The notes beneath the pieces were generated by a model that saw nothing but the letters and a program-made list of their open reading frames with translations, had not been told where the DNA came from and searched no databases. Shown in pieces: positions 1-9,055 of a stretch of 64,000 nt of DNA (positions within the stretch are counted from its first letter, which is position 1; each line of letters starts with the position of its first letter). The position numbers were made by a program, and so were the translations under genes. Origin of the DNA: an uncultured bacterium (GTDB lineage Bacteria; Cyanobacteriota; Vampirovibrionia; Gastranaerophilales; Gastranaerophilaceae); assembly GCA_949283255.1 (NCBI GenBank), contig CASDRS010000006.1:1-64000 (forward strand). Reading direction: 5' to 3'.

Positions 1-386
1 CCGAATTCTTTCTGCTTTAAATCCACCTTATAATATACAGGATTGAAAGATTGTGTACTCTCATTCCACTCAAATTTAGTAACTGTATTATCTCCTGCTA
101 CATCTACTTTTGTCAAAGAATAGGCACTTGGAGACACCACAGTGGAATTTGAACTATCTTCGGAGGAAATGGTGACATTATTTTGGTTTAAATAATCTAA
201 CGTTGGCACATATAATGGTTTTTTACTCATATCAACATCAGACAACTCAGCTGCTTGGGCATTTTGCACACCCAATGTCATACATCCTGCTAATGACGCT
301 AACAGCAACACCTTTAAACTATCCGTTTTTTCTTTTGTATTAGCAGACACAACTTTGTCAGATTTTTGCAAAAACTTACTCGTCAT
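1..386 (-). CDS. Secreted surface protein, N-terminal part only (cut by left edge)
   Basis: The frame reads from an ATG at 386 leftwards off the window, giving 128 codons. The product begins with a charged region of about 24 residues, followed by a hydrophobic segment (VLLLASLAGCMTLGVQ) and an AQAAE site. This is a signal peptide with a long n-region, as in many autotransporters and large exoproteins. Cleavage after AQA, or lipidation at the LAGC cysteine, are both possible. The mature part seen so far is Ser/Thr/Val/Asn-rich with no recognisable domain. A GAGG lies about 8 bases before the ATG. A promoter at 499-526 gives a leader of about 105 nt. Family unknown; it could be an adhesin, possibly a substrate of the TpsB protein at 16571, but nothing here shows that. 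Confidence 0.75.
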   Translation of the reverse strand, partial: MTSKFLQKSDKVVSANTKEKTDSLKVLLLASLAGCMTLGVQNAQAAELSDVDMSKKPLYVPTLDYLNQNNVTISSEDSSNSTVVSPSAYSLTKVDVAGDNTVTKFEWNESTQSFNPVYYKVDLKQKEF

Positions 387-498
387 CTCACAATCCTCGC
401 ATTGTTACTATTCATATCTAAGCACTTGTTTTTTGGGGTTTCAAACTACAGTATATTTTCTAATAATGATATATCTTTTAGATATCTTCTCTACTCAT

Positions 499-526
499 AT
501 TATATACTATTTTCGAAAATTTTCAA
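499..526 (-). promoter_or_regulatory. Promoter for the secreted protein
   Basis: On the minus strand TTGAAA is separated by 16 bp from a perfect TATAAT. It lies about 105 bp upstream of the ATG at 386. Confidence 0.6.
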
Positions 527-596
527 GTATTTTTTACATTTGTTAATATTTTTATTGATAAAATGCAGATAAAACTATTAAATAAATATCCATTAT

Positions 597-624
597 TTGA
601 AAAAAAAATTTGTTTAGCTAAAAT
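597..624 (+). promoter_or_regulatory. Promoter of nth, predicted leaderless
   Basis: TTGAAA, a 16-bp spacer and TAAAAT, followed by only six bases before the ATG of nth. No Shine-Dalgarno sequence lies in those six bases, so transcription should begin at or next to the start codon. Confidence 0.55.
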
Positions 625-630
625 TAAGCT

Positions 631-1260
631 ATGAAGGAAAGTGATATAGACAATATAGTAAAAGCTCTACAGGATGCAAAGCAACAACAAAGCGATTTTG
701 TTAAACTTATGGACAGTTTTAACGACCCTTATCTTGTATTGATTGCCTGCATCCTTAGCCTTAGAACCAACGATAAGACTACATACCCAGCAACTTTAAG
801 AATGCTAAAATTGGGAAAAACTCCTAAAGACTTTGCAAATTGCGATGAAAAAGAACTTGAAAAAGCAATTTATCCCGTTGGATTTTATGCGAATAAAGCA
901 AAACAAATTATTCAATTATCAAAAGAAATTGTACAAATTGGAAGAGTTCCAGACACAATAGAAGAGCTTATTAAATTTAACGGAGTCGGAAGAAAAACTG
1001 CAAACTTAGTTATTGCAAGAGGTTTTAATAAGCCTGCAATATGTGTAGACGTACACGTACACAGAATTTTTAACAGAATCGGATATGTCAAAACAAAAAC
1101 ACCGGAAGAAACAGAATTTGCCCTTAGAGCAAAACTACCACAAAAATATTGGATTGACATAAATACACTCATAGTAACCCATGGGCAAAATGTCTGCAAA
1201 CCGCAAAAACCAATGTGTAATATTTGTCCTATAAATAAATATTGTGATAAATTAATTTAA
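631..1260 (+). CDS. nth: Endonuclease III (DNA glycosylase/AP lyase)
   Basis: Removes oxidised pyrimidines from DNA and cuts at abasic sites in base-excision repair. The 209 residues match the family length (E. coli 211). The helix-hairpin-helix FNGVGRKTAN carries the catalytic lysine (K122), and the catalytic aspartate is D140 in CVDVHVHRI. The C-terminus has the [4Fe-4S] motif C189-x6-C196-x2-C199-x5-C205, exactly as in the family. It appears monocistronic. No ribosome site precedes the ATG, which sits six bases behind a -10 box, so a leaderless mRNA is likely. Confidence 0.95.
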   Translation: MKESDIDNIVKALQDAKQQQSDFVKLMDSFNDPYLVLIACILSLRTNDKTTYPATLRMLKLGKTPKDFANCDEKELEKAIYPVGFYANKAKQIIQLSKEIVQIGRVPDTIEELIKFNGVGRKTANLVIARGFNKPAICVDVHVHRIFNRIGYVKTKTPEETEFALRAKLPQKYWIDINTLIVTHGQNVCKPQKPMCNICPINKYCDKLI

Positions 1261-1261
1261 A

Positions 1262-1294
1262 ATTATTTTAAAATAATAGCAAAAAATATTTTGC
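1262..1294. repeat. Two adjacent AT-rich inverted repeats after nth
   Basis: ATTATTTTAAAATAAT (1262-1277) is a perfect palindrome. GCAAAA-4-TTTTGC (1279-1294) follows it. They may act as a weak terminator or an mRNA end structure; there is no proper U-run after a GC stem. Confidence 0.35.
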
Positions 1295-1337
1295 CCGTGT
1301 TTTATAAGAGCTAAGTAGAAAAAATAAAGGGAAAAAT

Positions 1338-1835
1338 ATGAAAATAGGTAATATTGTAAACAACTTTCGCAATTATAGAGCTCACAAGTCAGCAGTAAAC
1401 GCAGAAAAGAAAATAGAAAAATATTTTCGCATCCACGACACTGATTTAGCAGGAGATTCTTTTAATCAGATTTATAATGCTAGAAGCGGCGTTGCTGAAT
1501 ATGCACGACAAAATAATGTATCTGTTGACGTATTTAATGCAAGCAAATATTACGAAGAAGACTATGACCTTCCAAGAGCTGCTCAAGATACCATTTCAGA
1601 TAAATTGGAAGTTGTTGTAACAAACAGAAAAAACGGGAAAGCAAAAAAAGCTTTAATTGGCGCACAAACAGATGCTCTCTACCCTAAAGAATCTCAACAT
1701 CATTTTGTAGTAAATATAGAAGGCGAAGATACTCAAATCACAAGAACAGGCTATCGCCACATTGAAGACAACTTTTTGAGAAACTTCTATAGATGCATTG
1801 AAGTACTTACCCAAAAAATCACTGGGAAAATTTAA
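1338..1835 (+). CDS. Unknown 165-residue protein
   Basis: I do not recognise the family. The protein is soluble and charged, with no signal peptide or membrane segment. It starts MKIGNIVNNFRNYRAHK, so the N-terminus is basic; the rest mixes helical and polar stretches. An AAAGGG about 8 bases before the ATG supports this start. It lies between nth and the hydrogenase operon, which has its own promoter at 1864, so a functional link to the hydrogenase is not indicated. A short inverted repeat (ACGAAT-3-ATTCGT) lies at the stop codon. Confidence 0.7.
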   Translation: MKIGNIVNNFRNYRAHKSAVNAEKKIEKYFRIHDTDLAGDSFNQIYNARSGVAEYARQNNVSVDVFNASKYYEEDYDLPRAAQDTISDKLEVVVTNRKNGKAKKALIGAQTDALYPKESQHHFVVNIEGEDTQITRTGYRHIEDNFLRNFYRCIEVLTQKITGKI

Positions 1836-1863
1836 CGAATATAATTCGTGAAAAATTTCCCTA

Positions 1864-1892
1864 TTGCTTTTCAAGCATTACTATGCGATAAT
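1864..1892 (+). promoter_or_regulatory. Promoter of the hydrogenase operon
   Basis: TTGCTT, a 17-bp spacer and GATAAT (5 of 6 to consensus). The predicted leader to the hydC ATG is about 58 nt. That ATG is preceded by GGAGTG. Confidence 0.5.
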
Positions 1893-1956
1893 TTAGCCAT
1901 GAGTATCTAGTTAGACTGGAACTCTGGGTTAATGACATATCAAATAGGAGTGCAAG

Positions 1957-2451
1957 ATGAGTAGTACAAATTCTCATAAAATTGACACAACTAAATTAGA
2001 CGAAATAATTAACTCATATGGAGGTAAGAAATCTAATTTAATTGCAATTTTACAAAAAGTTCAGGAAGTGTATCGATACTTGCCTGAAGAAGCAATGATT
2101 TACATCGGGACAAAAATGGAAGGTCTATCCCCAGCAACAGTATATGGTGTTGCTACATTTTACGCCCAATTTTCATTAGAACCAAAAGGAAAATACGAAA
2201 TAAAAGTATGTGACGGAACTGCTTGCCACGTTAGAGGCTCAATGCCTGTACTGAATGCTATTAAGGCAAGACTTGATATAAAAGACGGTCAACTGACTAC
2301 AGATGACGGACTGTTTTCTCTTGAAACCGTAAGTTGTCTTGGAGCTTGTGGTCTGGCTCCTGTCGTTGTTATTAACGGAAAAGTTTATCCGCAAATGACA
2401 TCAGACGCAATAAAAATAGTGTTGGATACCTTGTTGAAAGAGGAAAGATAA
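1957..2451 (+). CDS. hydC: [FeFe]-hydrogenase gamma subunit (NuoE-like, 2Fe-2S)
   Basis: Smallest subunit of a cytoplasmic NAD-linked, probably electron-bifurcating [FeFe]-hydrogenase; it is homologous to NuoE of complex I. At 164 residues it has the family length. The thioredoxin-like fold carries the [2Fe-2S] ligands C85, C90, C127 and C131, in CDGTAC and CLGACGLAP. The gene is first in an operon with hydB (1-bp gap) and hydA. The start is supported by GGAGTG. Electron transfer between the NuoF-like subunit and the catalytic subunit is known for the family. Bifurcation itself is inferred from the three-subunit layout. Confidence 0.93.
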   Translation: MSSTNSHKIDTTKLDEIINSYGGKKSNLIAILQKVQEVYRYLPEEAMIYIGTKMEGLSPATVYGVATFYAQFSLEPKGKYEIKVCDGTACHVRGSMPVLNAIKARLDIKDGQLTTDDGLFSLETVSCLGACGLAPVVVINGKVYPQMTSDAIKIVLDTLLKEER

Positions 2452-2452
2452 T

Positions 2453-4315
2453 ATGGAAAAAGCAGTTTTGAATATCGATATTAAAGCTGAGCAGAAAAAA
2501 GCTCAAGACGAAATAAAAAAGCAAGGCTTAAGAGTTTTGGTTTGTGCCGGTACTGGCTGTGTTGCAAACGGTTCTCTTAAAGTCATTGAAAAATTTAAAG
2601 AATTAGGTGCAGATGTATCTGTACTTACAGATTATGACAAAATGACAGTGGTACCTACAGGCTGCCACGGATTTTGTGAACAGGGTGTACTTGTCGTAAT
2701 TCCTGACAAACACGTTACATATGTAAAAGTAAAAGTATCAGATGTTGAAGAAATTTACGAAAGCCACATCAAAAATAACAAGCCAGTAGAAAGACTGTTA
2801 TATGTTGATCCAAAGACACATGAACGTGTAATGGACGATGAACATATAAATTTTTATGCAAAACAAACAAGAACAGCTCTTGCAAACTGCGGAAATATTA
2901 ATGCTGAATGCATTGATGAAGCAATAGCTGTTAGAGGTTATGAAGCCTTATCAAGAGTATTGGAACAGAATGATCCTGACGCTGTTATTGCAGAAATCGA
3001 AAAATCAGGCCTTAGAGGTCGTGGTGGCGGCGGTTTCCCGACAGGAAGGAAATGGAGATTTACTGCAGCTAACAGAGGCGGAAAATCTTATATAGTATGT
3101 AACGGAGACGAGGGCGACCCTGGAGCATTTATGGACAGATCCGTTATGGAAGGAGACCCTCACAAATTGCTTGAAGGAATGGCAATTGCAGCATTTGCAA
3201 TTGGCGCAGATGAAGGATATATATATGTCCGTGCAGAATATCCTCTTGCAATCAAACGTTTAAGAAAAGCTATCGCGGATGCAGAAGAAAGACATTACCT
3301 AGGTAAAAACATATTAGGCAGTGATTTTTCATTAACAATACACATTAAGGAGGGTGCAGGTGCATTTGTTTGCGGTGAAGAAACCGCTCTTATGGCATCT
3401 ATTGAAGGTGAAAGAGGTATGCCTAGACCAAAACCGCCATTCCCTGCAAACAAAGGTTTATTCGGACGTCCTACATTGATTAACAACGTCGAGACACTTG
3501 CCAATGTTCCTGTAATCATGTTAAAAGGTGCAGATTGGTTTGCATCTTTAGGAACTGAAACTTCTAAGGGAACCAAGACTTTTGCCCTTACAGGCGAAGT
3601 TAACAATACAGGGCTTATCGAAGTTCCTATGGGTACAACTCTTCGTCAAATCGTATTTGATATTGGAGGCGGTATCAGAGGCGGCAAGAAATTTAAAGCT
3701 GTTCAAATCGGTGGACCTTCTGGCGGATGCTTGACCGAAGAACATCTTGATATTCCAATGGATTATGACAGCTTAATAAAAGCAGGAGCTATGGTTGGTT
3801 CAGGCGGCTTGGTTGTTATGGCTGAAGATACTTGTATCGTAGAAGTTGCAAGATTCTTTATGAACTTTACTCAACACGAAAGCTGCGGTAAGTGCGTTCC
3901 TTGCCGTGAAGGTACAAAAAACATGTTGAGAATTCTTGAAAAGATTGTAGCAGGCAAAGGTGAAATGAAAGATTTGGATACCTTGGAAGAACTTGCGAAA
4001 TCAGTTAAAGAAGGTTCTTTATGCGGTCTTGGGAAAACAGCTCCAAACCCAGTTTTATCTACTCTAAAATACTTTAGAGATGAATATATTGCGCACATTA
4101 AAGACAAAAAATGTCCGGCAGGCGTATGTACAGCGATGAAGAAAATCGTTATTGTACCTGAATTATGCAAAGGCTGTACAAAATGTGCAAGAACTTGTCC
4201 GGTTGGTGCAATTGACGGTGTAGTTAAACAACCTCACCACATTAATCAAGAAAAATGTATTAAGTGTGAAGCCTGCTTAACTAATTGTCCGTTCAAGGCT
4301 ATAGTATTAGAGTAA
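2453..4315 (+). CDS. hydB: [FeFe]-hydrogenase beta subunit (NuoF-like, NADH/FMN)
   Basis: Flavoprotein subunit that oxidises or reduces NAD(H) at FMN. The 620 residues run as follows. An N-terminal thioredoxin-like [2Fe-2S] domain has ligands C31, C36, C71 and C75. The NuoF core has the glycine-rich GLRGRGGGGFPTG (186-198) and NGDEGDPGAF (217-226). An SLBB region follows, then a [4Fe-4S] site CGKCVPC (C478, C481, C484) with C524. A C-terminal two-cluster ferredoxin domain has C572-x2-C-x2-C-x3-C582 and C602-x2-C-x2-C-x3-C612. The N-terminal and ferredoxin additions separate hydrogenase HydB from plain NuoF. It is tightly coupled to hydC and followed by hydA. GAGGAAAG precedes the ATG. Confidence 0.95.
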   Translation: MEKAVLNIDIKAEQKKAQDEIKKQGLRVLVCAGTGCVANGSLKVIEKFKELGADVSVLTDYDKMTVVPTGCHGFCEQGVLVVIPDKHVTYVKVKVSDVEEIYESHIKNNKPVERLLYVDPKTHERVMDDEHINFYAKQTRTALANCGNINAECIDEAIAVRGYEALSRVLEQNDPDAVIAEIEKSGLRGRGGGGFPTGRKWRFTAANRGGKSYIVCNGDEGDPGAFMDRSVMEGDPHKLLEGMAIAAFAIGADEGYIYVRAEYPLAIKRLRKAIADAEERHYLGKNILGSDFSLTIHIKEGAGAFVCGEETALMASIEGERGMPRPKPPFPANKGLFGRPTLINNVETLANVPVIMLKGADWFASLGTETSKGTKTFALTGEVNNTGLIEVPMGTTLRQIVFDIGGGIRGGKKFKAVQIGGPSGGCLTEEHLDIPMDYDSLIKAGAMVGSGGLVVMAEDTCIVEVARFFMNFTQHESCGKCVPCREGTKNMLRILEKIVAGKGEMKDLDTLEELAKSVKEGSLCGLGKTAPNPVLSTLKYFRDEYIAHIKDKKCPAGVCTAMKKIVIVPELCKGCTKCARTCPVGAIDGVVKQPHHINQEKCIKCEACLTNCPFKAIVLE

Positions 4316-4345
4316 CCCTAAAACAAACAATAAGGAATTAAAATT

Positions 4346-6097
4346 ATGACAGATAAAAAAACATTATTCATAGACGGCAAAGAGGTTGAATTCACAGACG
4401 AACCTAATTTGCTTGAAGTTATAAGAAAAGCGGGGATGAATGTTCCAACATTTTGCTATAGACCAGATTTAACATCATTCGGTGCTTGCAGAATGTGTGT
4501 AGTAGAAGTGGAAGGCAGAGGTATTCAATCATCTTGTACAATGCCCCCTGAAGCCGGACTAAAAATTCATCTGAATACAGAAAAAACAAGAAGAATCAGA
4601 AGAACCGTGTTAGAGCTTCTTTTAGCAAATCACGACAAAAAATGTTTGACTTGCGAAAAGAATGGAAGCTGTGAATTACAGCAGTACGCTGAAGAATACG
4701 GTATTACAAATATCAGATTTCCTGATAAAGCATTAGAAGACTATTTGCCAGTAGATGACAGCAGCCCTTCTATCGTAAGAGACCCTAATAAATGCATTCT
4801 ATGCGGTGCTTGTGTTAGAGCTTGTACAGAATTTCAAGGACATTCAGTATTAGGATTTGCAAACAGAGGTGCTAAAACTGTTGTTCAACCAATGAATGGA
4901 AGACCTTTAGGTCAAGTTGACTGTGTAAATTGCGGACAGTGTGTTGCAGTTTGTCCAACCGGAGCTTTGACAATTAAAGATGATACTGAAAAAGTATGGG
5001 CAGAAATTACAAATCCTGAAAAAACAGTTGTTGTACAAATGGCTCCTGCAACACGTGTTGCGTTAGGTGAAATGTTTGGGTTAAAACCTGGTATAAACGC
5101 TATCGGATTGATGAATGCAGCATTAAGAAAAATCGGATTTAATCTTGTATTCGACACTAATTTTTCAGCTGACTTAACTATTATGGAAGAAGCTACAGAA
5201 TTTTTGGAAAGATTAAAATCTGGTAAAAACTTACCTTTATTTACTTCTTGCTGCCCAGCCTGGATTAAATATTTGGAAACACAACATCCTGAAATGCTAA
5301 ATCATTTGTCAAGCTGTAAGTCTCCAATGTCAATGATGTCACCAGTTTTGGTAGATCTTGTTCCAAAATACTTCAATGTAAAAAGAGAAAATCTGGTAAT
5401 AGTTGGAGTAATGCCTTGTACTGCTAAAAAGTATGAGTGCAAACGTCCTGAATTAGCAAGAGACGGCAGACCTGATACAGATTATGTAATTACTACAAAA
5501 GAACTTGGCAAAATGATAAGAAGTGCCGGTATTGACTTCAATGCTCTTGAACCAGAAGATCACGATTCACCATTTGGAGAATATTCGGGCGCAGGTACAA
5601 TTTTTGGGGCTTCAGGCGGTGTTGCGGAAGCTGCAGTTAGAACTGCTTATGAATTTGCAACAGGAGAAGTTCTAAATGATGTAGATATCAAACAAATGAG
5701 AGGTACATCAAATCGTTCTAAGACTGTATCTCTTGATATCAAGGGTACAAAGGTTGTAGTAAGAGTTGTATCAACTCTTGTTGAAGCGGAGAAAGCTCTT
5801 CAAGAAATTAAATCAGGCAAAGCTGATTTCCAAATGCTTGAAGTTATGGCTTGTCCTGGAGGTTGTATCAACGGCGGCGGACAACCTACAAGCTGTGATG
5901 ATTCTAAGATTAAACAAGAACGTGCAGAAGGGCTATACAAAGAAGATTCAGAACTTCCTGTAAGAAAATCTCATATGAACCCTTCTATACAAAAATTGTA
6001 CCAAGAATATCTTGAACATCCGGGCTCTCATAAAGCACATGAGCTACTGCATACAGTATATACAGATAAATTTGCAGGATCGTACAAAGACGTATAA
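4346..6097 (+). CDS. hydA: [FeFe]-hydrogenase catalytic alpha subunit
   Basis: Makes or oxidises H2 at the H-cluster. The 583 residues contain a [2Fe-2S] ferredoxin domain (C37, C48, C51, C64), the His-ligated [4Fe-4S] site (H96, C100, C103, C109) and two [4Fe-4S] sites (C150/153/156/160 and C193/196/199/203). The three H-cluster motifs are TSCCPAW (C302, C303; usually TSCCPGW), MPCTAKKYE (C358) and MACPGGCINGGGQP (C503, C507). All ligands are present, so it should be active if matured. The maturases HydE, HydF and HydG are not in this window. The modular layout is that of the trimeric NAD-dependent group. AAGGA precedes the ATG, and a strong terminator follows at 6114. Confidence 0.96.
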   Translation: MTDKKTLFIDGKEVEFTDEPNLLEVIRKAGMNVPTFCYRPDLTSFGACRMCVVEVEGRGIQSSCTMPPEAGLKIHLNTEKTRRIRRTVLELLLANHDKKCLTCEKNGSCELQQYAEEYGITNIRFPDKALEDYLPVDDSSPSIVRDPNKCILCGACVRACTEFQGHSVLGFANRGAKTVVQPMNGRPLGQVDCVNCGQCVAVCPTGALTIKDDTEKVWAEITNPEKTVVVQMAPATRVALGEMFGLKPGINAIGLMNAALRKIGFNLVFDTNFSADLTIMEEATEFLERLKSGKNLPLFTSCCPAWIKYLETQHPEMLNHLSSCKSPMSMMSPVLVDLVPKYFNVKRENLVIVGVMPCTAKKYECKRPELARDGRPDTDYVITTKELGKMIRSAGIDFNALEPEDHDSPFGEYSGAGTIFGASGGVAEAAVRTAYEFATGEVLNDVDIKQMRGTSNRSKTVSLDIKGTKVVVRVVSTLVEAEKALQEIKSGKADFQMLEVMACPGGCINGGGQPTSCDDSKIKQERAEGLYKEDSELPVRKSHMNPSIQKLYQEYLEHPGSHKAHELLHTVYTDKFAGSYKDV

Positions 6098-6113
6098 TAA
6101 AATCAGATTATAC

Positions 6114-6152
6114 AAACAAAAACAGCCCTTCAAAAGAGGGGCTGTTTTGTTT
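6114..6152. terminator. Bidirectional terminator after hydA
   Basis: The stem AACAGCCC (6121-6128) pairs with GGGCTGTT (6139-6146), with an A-rich flank on the left and T-rich on the right. It can end both the hydrogenase operon and the converging minus-strand gene that stops at 6165. Confidence 0.85.
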
Positions 6153-6164
6153 ATGCCAAAACAG

Positions 6165-6842
6165 TTAATTTACTTTATTTACATTACCGTTTTTAAAATT
6201 ACAATGAAAAGTATTCATAATATGTTTAGCAAACCTTACTACATTCTTCTTTGCCTTAACCATTTGCGACTTATTATAAAAAGAAAACAAAGTAAATTTT
6301 GATTGTAACCAAGACATTAAACCTTTTATCTGTGGAGGTTTTTCGCCATGCACAACCTTATGAATTTGATTAGGTGCAAACTTTCTAATAAGATTTGAAT
6401 ACACCAATCCCCCATTCTTTTTTAAGTAATAATCAACAGCAAAACTAAGCTCTGATTCTTTTGTAATTCCTATATTTTTCAACTTTCTAACAAGAGCAGC
6501 AGATTTTCGAATTGCAATATTGTGAAACATCTTATCTAAACCAGATTGTACAAAAAATAAACCCATCTCAACGGCAGCTATATCATACTTTGCTGCAAGA
6601 ATATTAAAAATAAAAGCTTTTGCCAAAAATACGTTACAAATAGGATGCCAAATACGTCCAACCTTATTTCGAAAGAAATCTCTATAACCATCCCTACTCT
6701 GATATGGAAACATACTTATATCATAATTATTTACAATCTGTTTTATGCATTTCTTCTTAGTTTTGCTAATGAGAGGCTTTGAATAAGATGTATTTTTTGA
6801 TGTAAAGATATTGGTTATAATCTTCTTGTTTAACTTTAACAT
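6165..6842 (-). CDS. Unknown basic protein
   Basis: I do not recognise this protein of about 225 residues. It is rich in Lys, Asn and aromatic residues, with weakly hydrophobic stretches (NVFLAKAFIFNILAAKYDIA) and no clear signal peptide. Two starts are possible: a GTG at 6860 without any ribosome site, or an ATG at 6842 with a weak TAGG about 8 bases upstream. I chose the ATG. It is divergent from typA. A hairpin with a following T-run on its strand lies in the region upstream (6892-6918). Confidence 0.6.
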   Translation of the reverse strand: MLKLNKKIITNIFTSKNTSYSKPLISKTKKKCIKQIVNNYDISMFPYQSRDGYRDFFRNKVGRIWHPICNVFLAKAFIFNILAAKYDIAAVEMGLFFVQSGLDKMFHNIAIRKSAALVRKLKNIGITKESELSFAVDYYLKKNGGLVYSNLIRKFAPNQIHKVVHGEKPPQIKGLMSWLQSKFTLFSFYNKSQMVKAKKNVVRFAKHIMNTFHCNFKNGNVNKVN

Positions 6843-6891
6843 TGAAATACCTATTTTCACACAATAATAAAAAGTTTATAAATTTTAAAAA

Positions 6892-6918
6892 TTGCTGTTG
6901 ATAAGGTAATAACAGCAA
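6892..6918 (-). promoter_or_regulatory. Hairpin in the leader of the unknown gene (possible attenuator)
   Basis: TTGCTGTT and AACAGCAA form a perfect 8-bp stem with an 11-nt loop. On the minus strand it is followed by TTTTTAAAATTT, then the start of the 6165-6842 gene about 50-75 nt later. A terminator-like structure placed before a gene may attenuate it. The remaining intergenic DNA to typA holds no other gene. Confidence 0.35.
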
Positions 6919-7022
6919 AAATTAACGTTTCTTAATGTAGAAATAACAAGAGTTTTAGAAAAAGAGATATGTAATAATTCGCAAACAAAACTTGAAAATT
7001 TTTTTTCATGCGATATGCTTTT

Positions 7023-7039
7023 AGTGTAGAAGATACACT
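7023..7039 (+). promoter_or_regulatory. Dyad in the typA leader
   Basis: AGTGTA-GAAGA-TACACT is a perfect 6-bp inverted repeat 19-47 bases before the typA start. A weak promoter (TTGAAA, 16 bp, TATGCT) lies just upstream, so the dyad would sit around the transcription start. Confidence 0.35.
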
Positions 7040-7069
7040 TTTATGGCACAAATATAGATGGCGGTAAAT

Positions 7070-8869
7070 ATGACAAAAAGAAATGAAAATATTAGAAATA
7101 TAGCAATAATAGCACACGTTGACCACGGAAAAACAACTTTGGTAGACTGCTTGTTGAAACAAGCAGGAGCTTTTAGAGAAAATCAACAAGTACAAGAGCG
7201 TGTACTAGATAGCAACGATTTGGAAAAAGAAAGAGGTATTACAATTCTTTCTAAGAATATATCCATTAATTATAAAGGTTGCAAAATCAATGTAGTAGAT
7301 ACTCCGGGACACGCTGATTTTGGCGGCGAAGTTGAACGAGTACTGGGCATGGTAGATGGGGCATTACTTATTGTAGACGCAGCTGAAGGCCCAATGCCTC
7401 AAACCAGATTTGTTTTATCAAAGGCACTTGAGCTTGGTTTAAAAATTATTGTAGTTATAAACAAAATAGACAAACCAGCTGCAGAACCTCTAACAGCTTT
7501 GGATAAAGTATTTGATTTATTTACAGAACTAACGGATAGAGATGATTTAATAGATTTTCCGTTCATATTTTCAAGCAGTCTAAACGGATTTGCAATCAAA
7601 GATCTTGAAGATGAAAGAAAAGATATGGTTCCTCTACTGGATTGCATACTTGAAAATATTCAACCGCCAAGCGGAGATGAAACTAAACCTTTACAGTTCC
7701 AAGCTACAACATTAGACTACAACGAGTATGTTGGAAGAATCGTAATCGGAAGAATCGCTAACGGAAAAGTTAAATCACAAGAACAGGTTTGTGTGGTACA
7801 CGCAGACGGCTCTCAAGAAAGAGGCAAAATCACAAAACTATTTGGGTTCCATGATTTAGGCAGAATAGAAATTGAGGAAGCTTATGCCGGAGATATCGTT
7901 GGGATTGCAGGTTTTTCAGATATACAAATAGGCGAAAGCATTTGTGCTCTTGATAATCCGCAACCGCTACCACTTATACACGTTGATGAACCAACTTTGC
8001 AAATGAATTTTTCAGTAAACGACAGCCCGTTTGCAGGTACTGAAGGAAAGTTTGTAACATCAAGACAACTTAGAAAAAGATTGTATAATGAATTAGAAAA
8101 AAATGTAAGCTTACGTGTTGAAGACACTGATAGCACTGATGTCTTTAGAGTAAGCGGCAGAGGCGAATTACATTTAAGTATACTTATTGAAACTATGCGC
8201 AGAGAAGGTTTCGAATTTCAGGTATCAAAACCGGAAGTTATATATAAAACTATAAACGGGGAAAAATGTGAACCTTATGAAAACCTTATAATAGATGTAC
8301 CTGAAGCCAATGCTGGAAGCTGTATTGAACGCATATCCAACAGAAAAGGCGAAATGAAAGACATGCAAAACAATAAAGGCAGAACACACATGACTTTCCA
8401 TATCCCTGCAAGAGGCCTTATCGGTTTCAGAAGTGAATTTATAAGAATGACAAGAGGTGAAGGTATTATGTACCACACATTCCTCCACTACAGACCATAC
8501 GCAGGCGATATTCCTCGTCAAAGAAATGGTTCTATTATAGCTTTTGAAGAAGGTGAAGCTATTCCATACGCATTAGCACAATTCGAAGACAGAGGAACTT
8601 TCTTTGTTACACCTAAAACAAAAGTATACAGAGGCATGATTATTGGAGAATGCAACAAGCCTCAAGACATTATGGTAAATATCTGTAAAACTAAAAAACT
8701 TACAAATATGAGAAGCGCAACAGCAGATGTAATGGTAACATTACAAGCTCCAAAGATCATGACATTGGAAGAAAGTCTTGAGTATATAGCAGACGATGAA
8801 CTTGTTGAAGTTACACCTGAAAATATTAGAATCAGAAAAGCTGACTTAACAAGAAAAATTTATAACTAA
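7070..8869 (+). CDS. typA: Translational GTPase TypA/BipA
   Basis: Ribosome-binding GTPase of the EF-G family, linked to stress, cold growth and 50S assembly. The motifs are complete: P-loop [14 protein letters not shown] switch region, [10 protein letters not shown] and NKIDKP, followed by EF-Tu domain II, EF-G-like domains III/V and the BipA-specific C-terminal domain. Length is about 600 residues, normal for TypA. I start at the ATG at 7070 because GGCGG lies 5 bases before it. The in-frame ATG at 7058 (four more residues) has no ribosome site. Monocistronic, with a terminator at 8891. Confidence 0.95.
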   Translation: MTKRNENIRNIAIIAHVDHGKTTLVDCLLKQAGAFRENQQVQERVLDSNDLEKERGITILSKNISINYKGCKINVVDTPGHADFGGEVERVLGMVDGALLIVDAAEGPMPQTRFVLSKALELGLKIIVVINKIDKPAAEPLTALDKVFDLFTELTDRDDLIDFPFIFSSSLNGFAIKDLEDERKDMVPLLDCILENIQPPSGDETKPLQFQATTLDYNEYVGRIVIGRIANGKVKSQEQVCVVHADGSQERGKITKLFGFHDLGRIEIEEAYAGDIVGIAGFSDIQIGESICALDNPQPLPLIHVDEPTLQMNFSVNDSPFAGTEGKFVTSRQLRKRLYNELEKNVSLRVEDTDSTDVFRVSGRGELHLSILIETMRREGFEFQVSKPEVIYKTINGEKCEPYENLIIDVPEANAGSCIERISNRKGEMKDMQNNKGRTHMTFHIPARGLIGFRSEFIRMTRGEGIMYHTFLHYRPYAGDIPRQRNGSIIAFEEGEAIPYALAQFEDRGTFFVTPKTKVYRGMIIGECNKPQDIMVNICKTKKLTNMRSATADVMVTLQAPKIMTLEESLEYIADDELVEVTPENIRIRKADLTRKIYN

Positions 8870-8890
8870 GTAGTTTTTACTAAAACACAC

Positions 8891-8924
8891 AAAAAGCTGA
8901 GAATATTAGTATTCTCAGCTTTTC
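8891..8924 (+). terminator. Terminator of typA
   Basis: The stem AAAGCTGAGAATA with TATTCTCAGCTTT and a TTAG loop, followed by a short T-run. Confidence 0.85.
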
Positions 8925-8951
8925 TGTATTCCAAAATATAACAAATATAAA

Positions 8952-8975
8952 AATCTTTATACGGATATAAAGATT
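8952..8975. promoter_or_regulatory. 24-nt perfect inverted repeat before the HEAT-like gene
   Basis: AATCTTTATA-CGGA-TATAAAGATT has 10-bp arms. It lies about 80 bp before the ATG at 9056 and upstream of a TATAAT at 9010-9015. It has no U-run, so it looks more like an operator or a stable mRNA hairpin than a terminator. Confidence 0.4.
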
Positions 8976-9055
8976 ATGTAAGGAAATTCAAGTTCGTCAA
9001 ATTTTGAATTATAATAATAATATAGGTTATAAAAGAAATAAACGGAGACATAAAA

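Noticed and set aside
355-572. Two overlapping short plus-strand frames
   Set aside because: They run antisense to the signal-peptide gene and its promoter, lack ribosome sites and have low-complexity hydrophobic translations.
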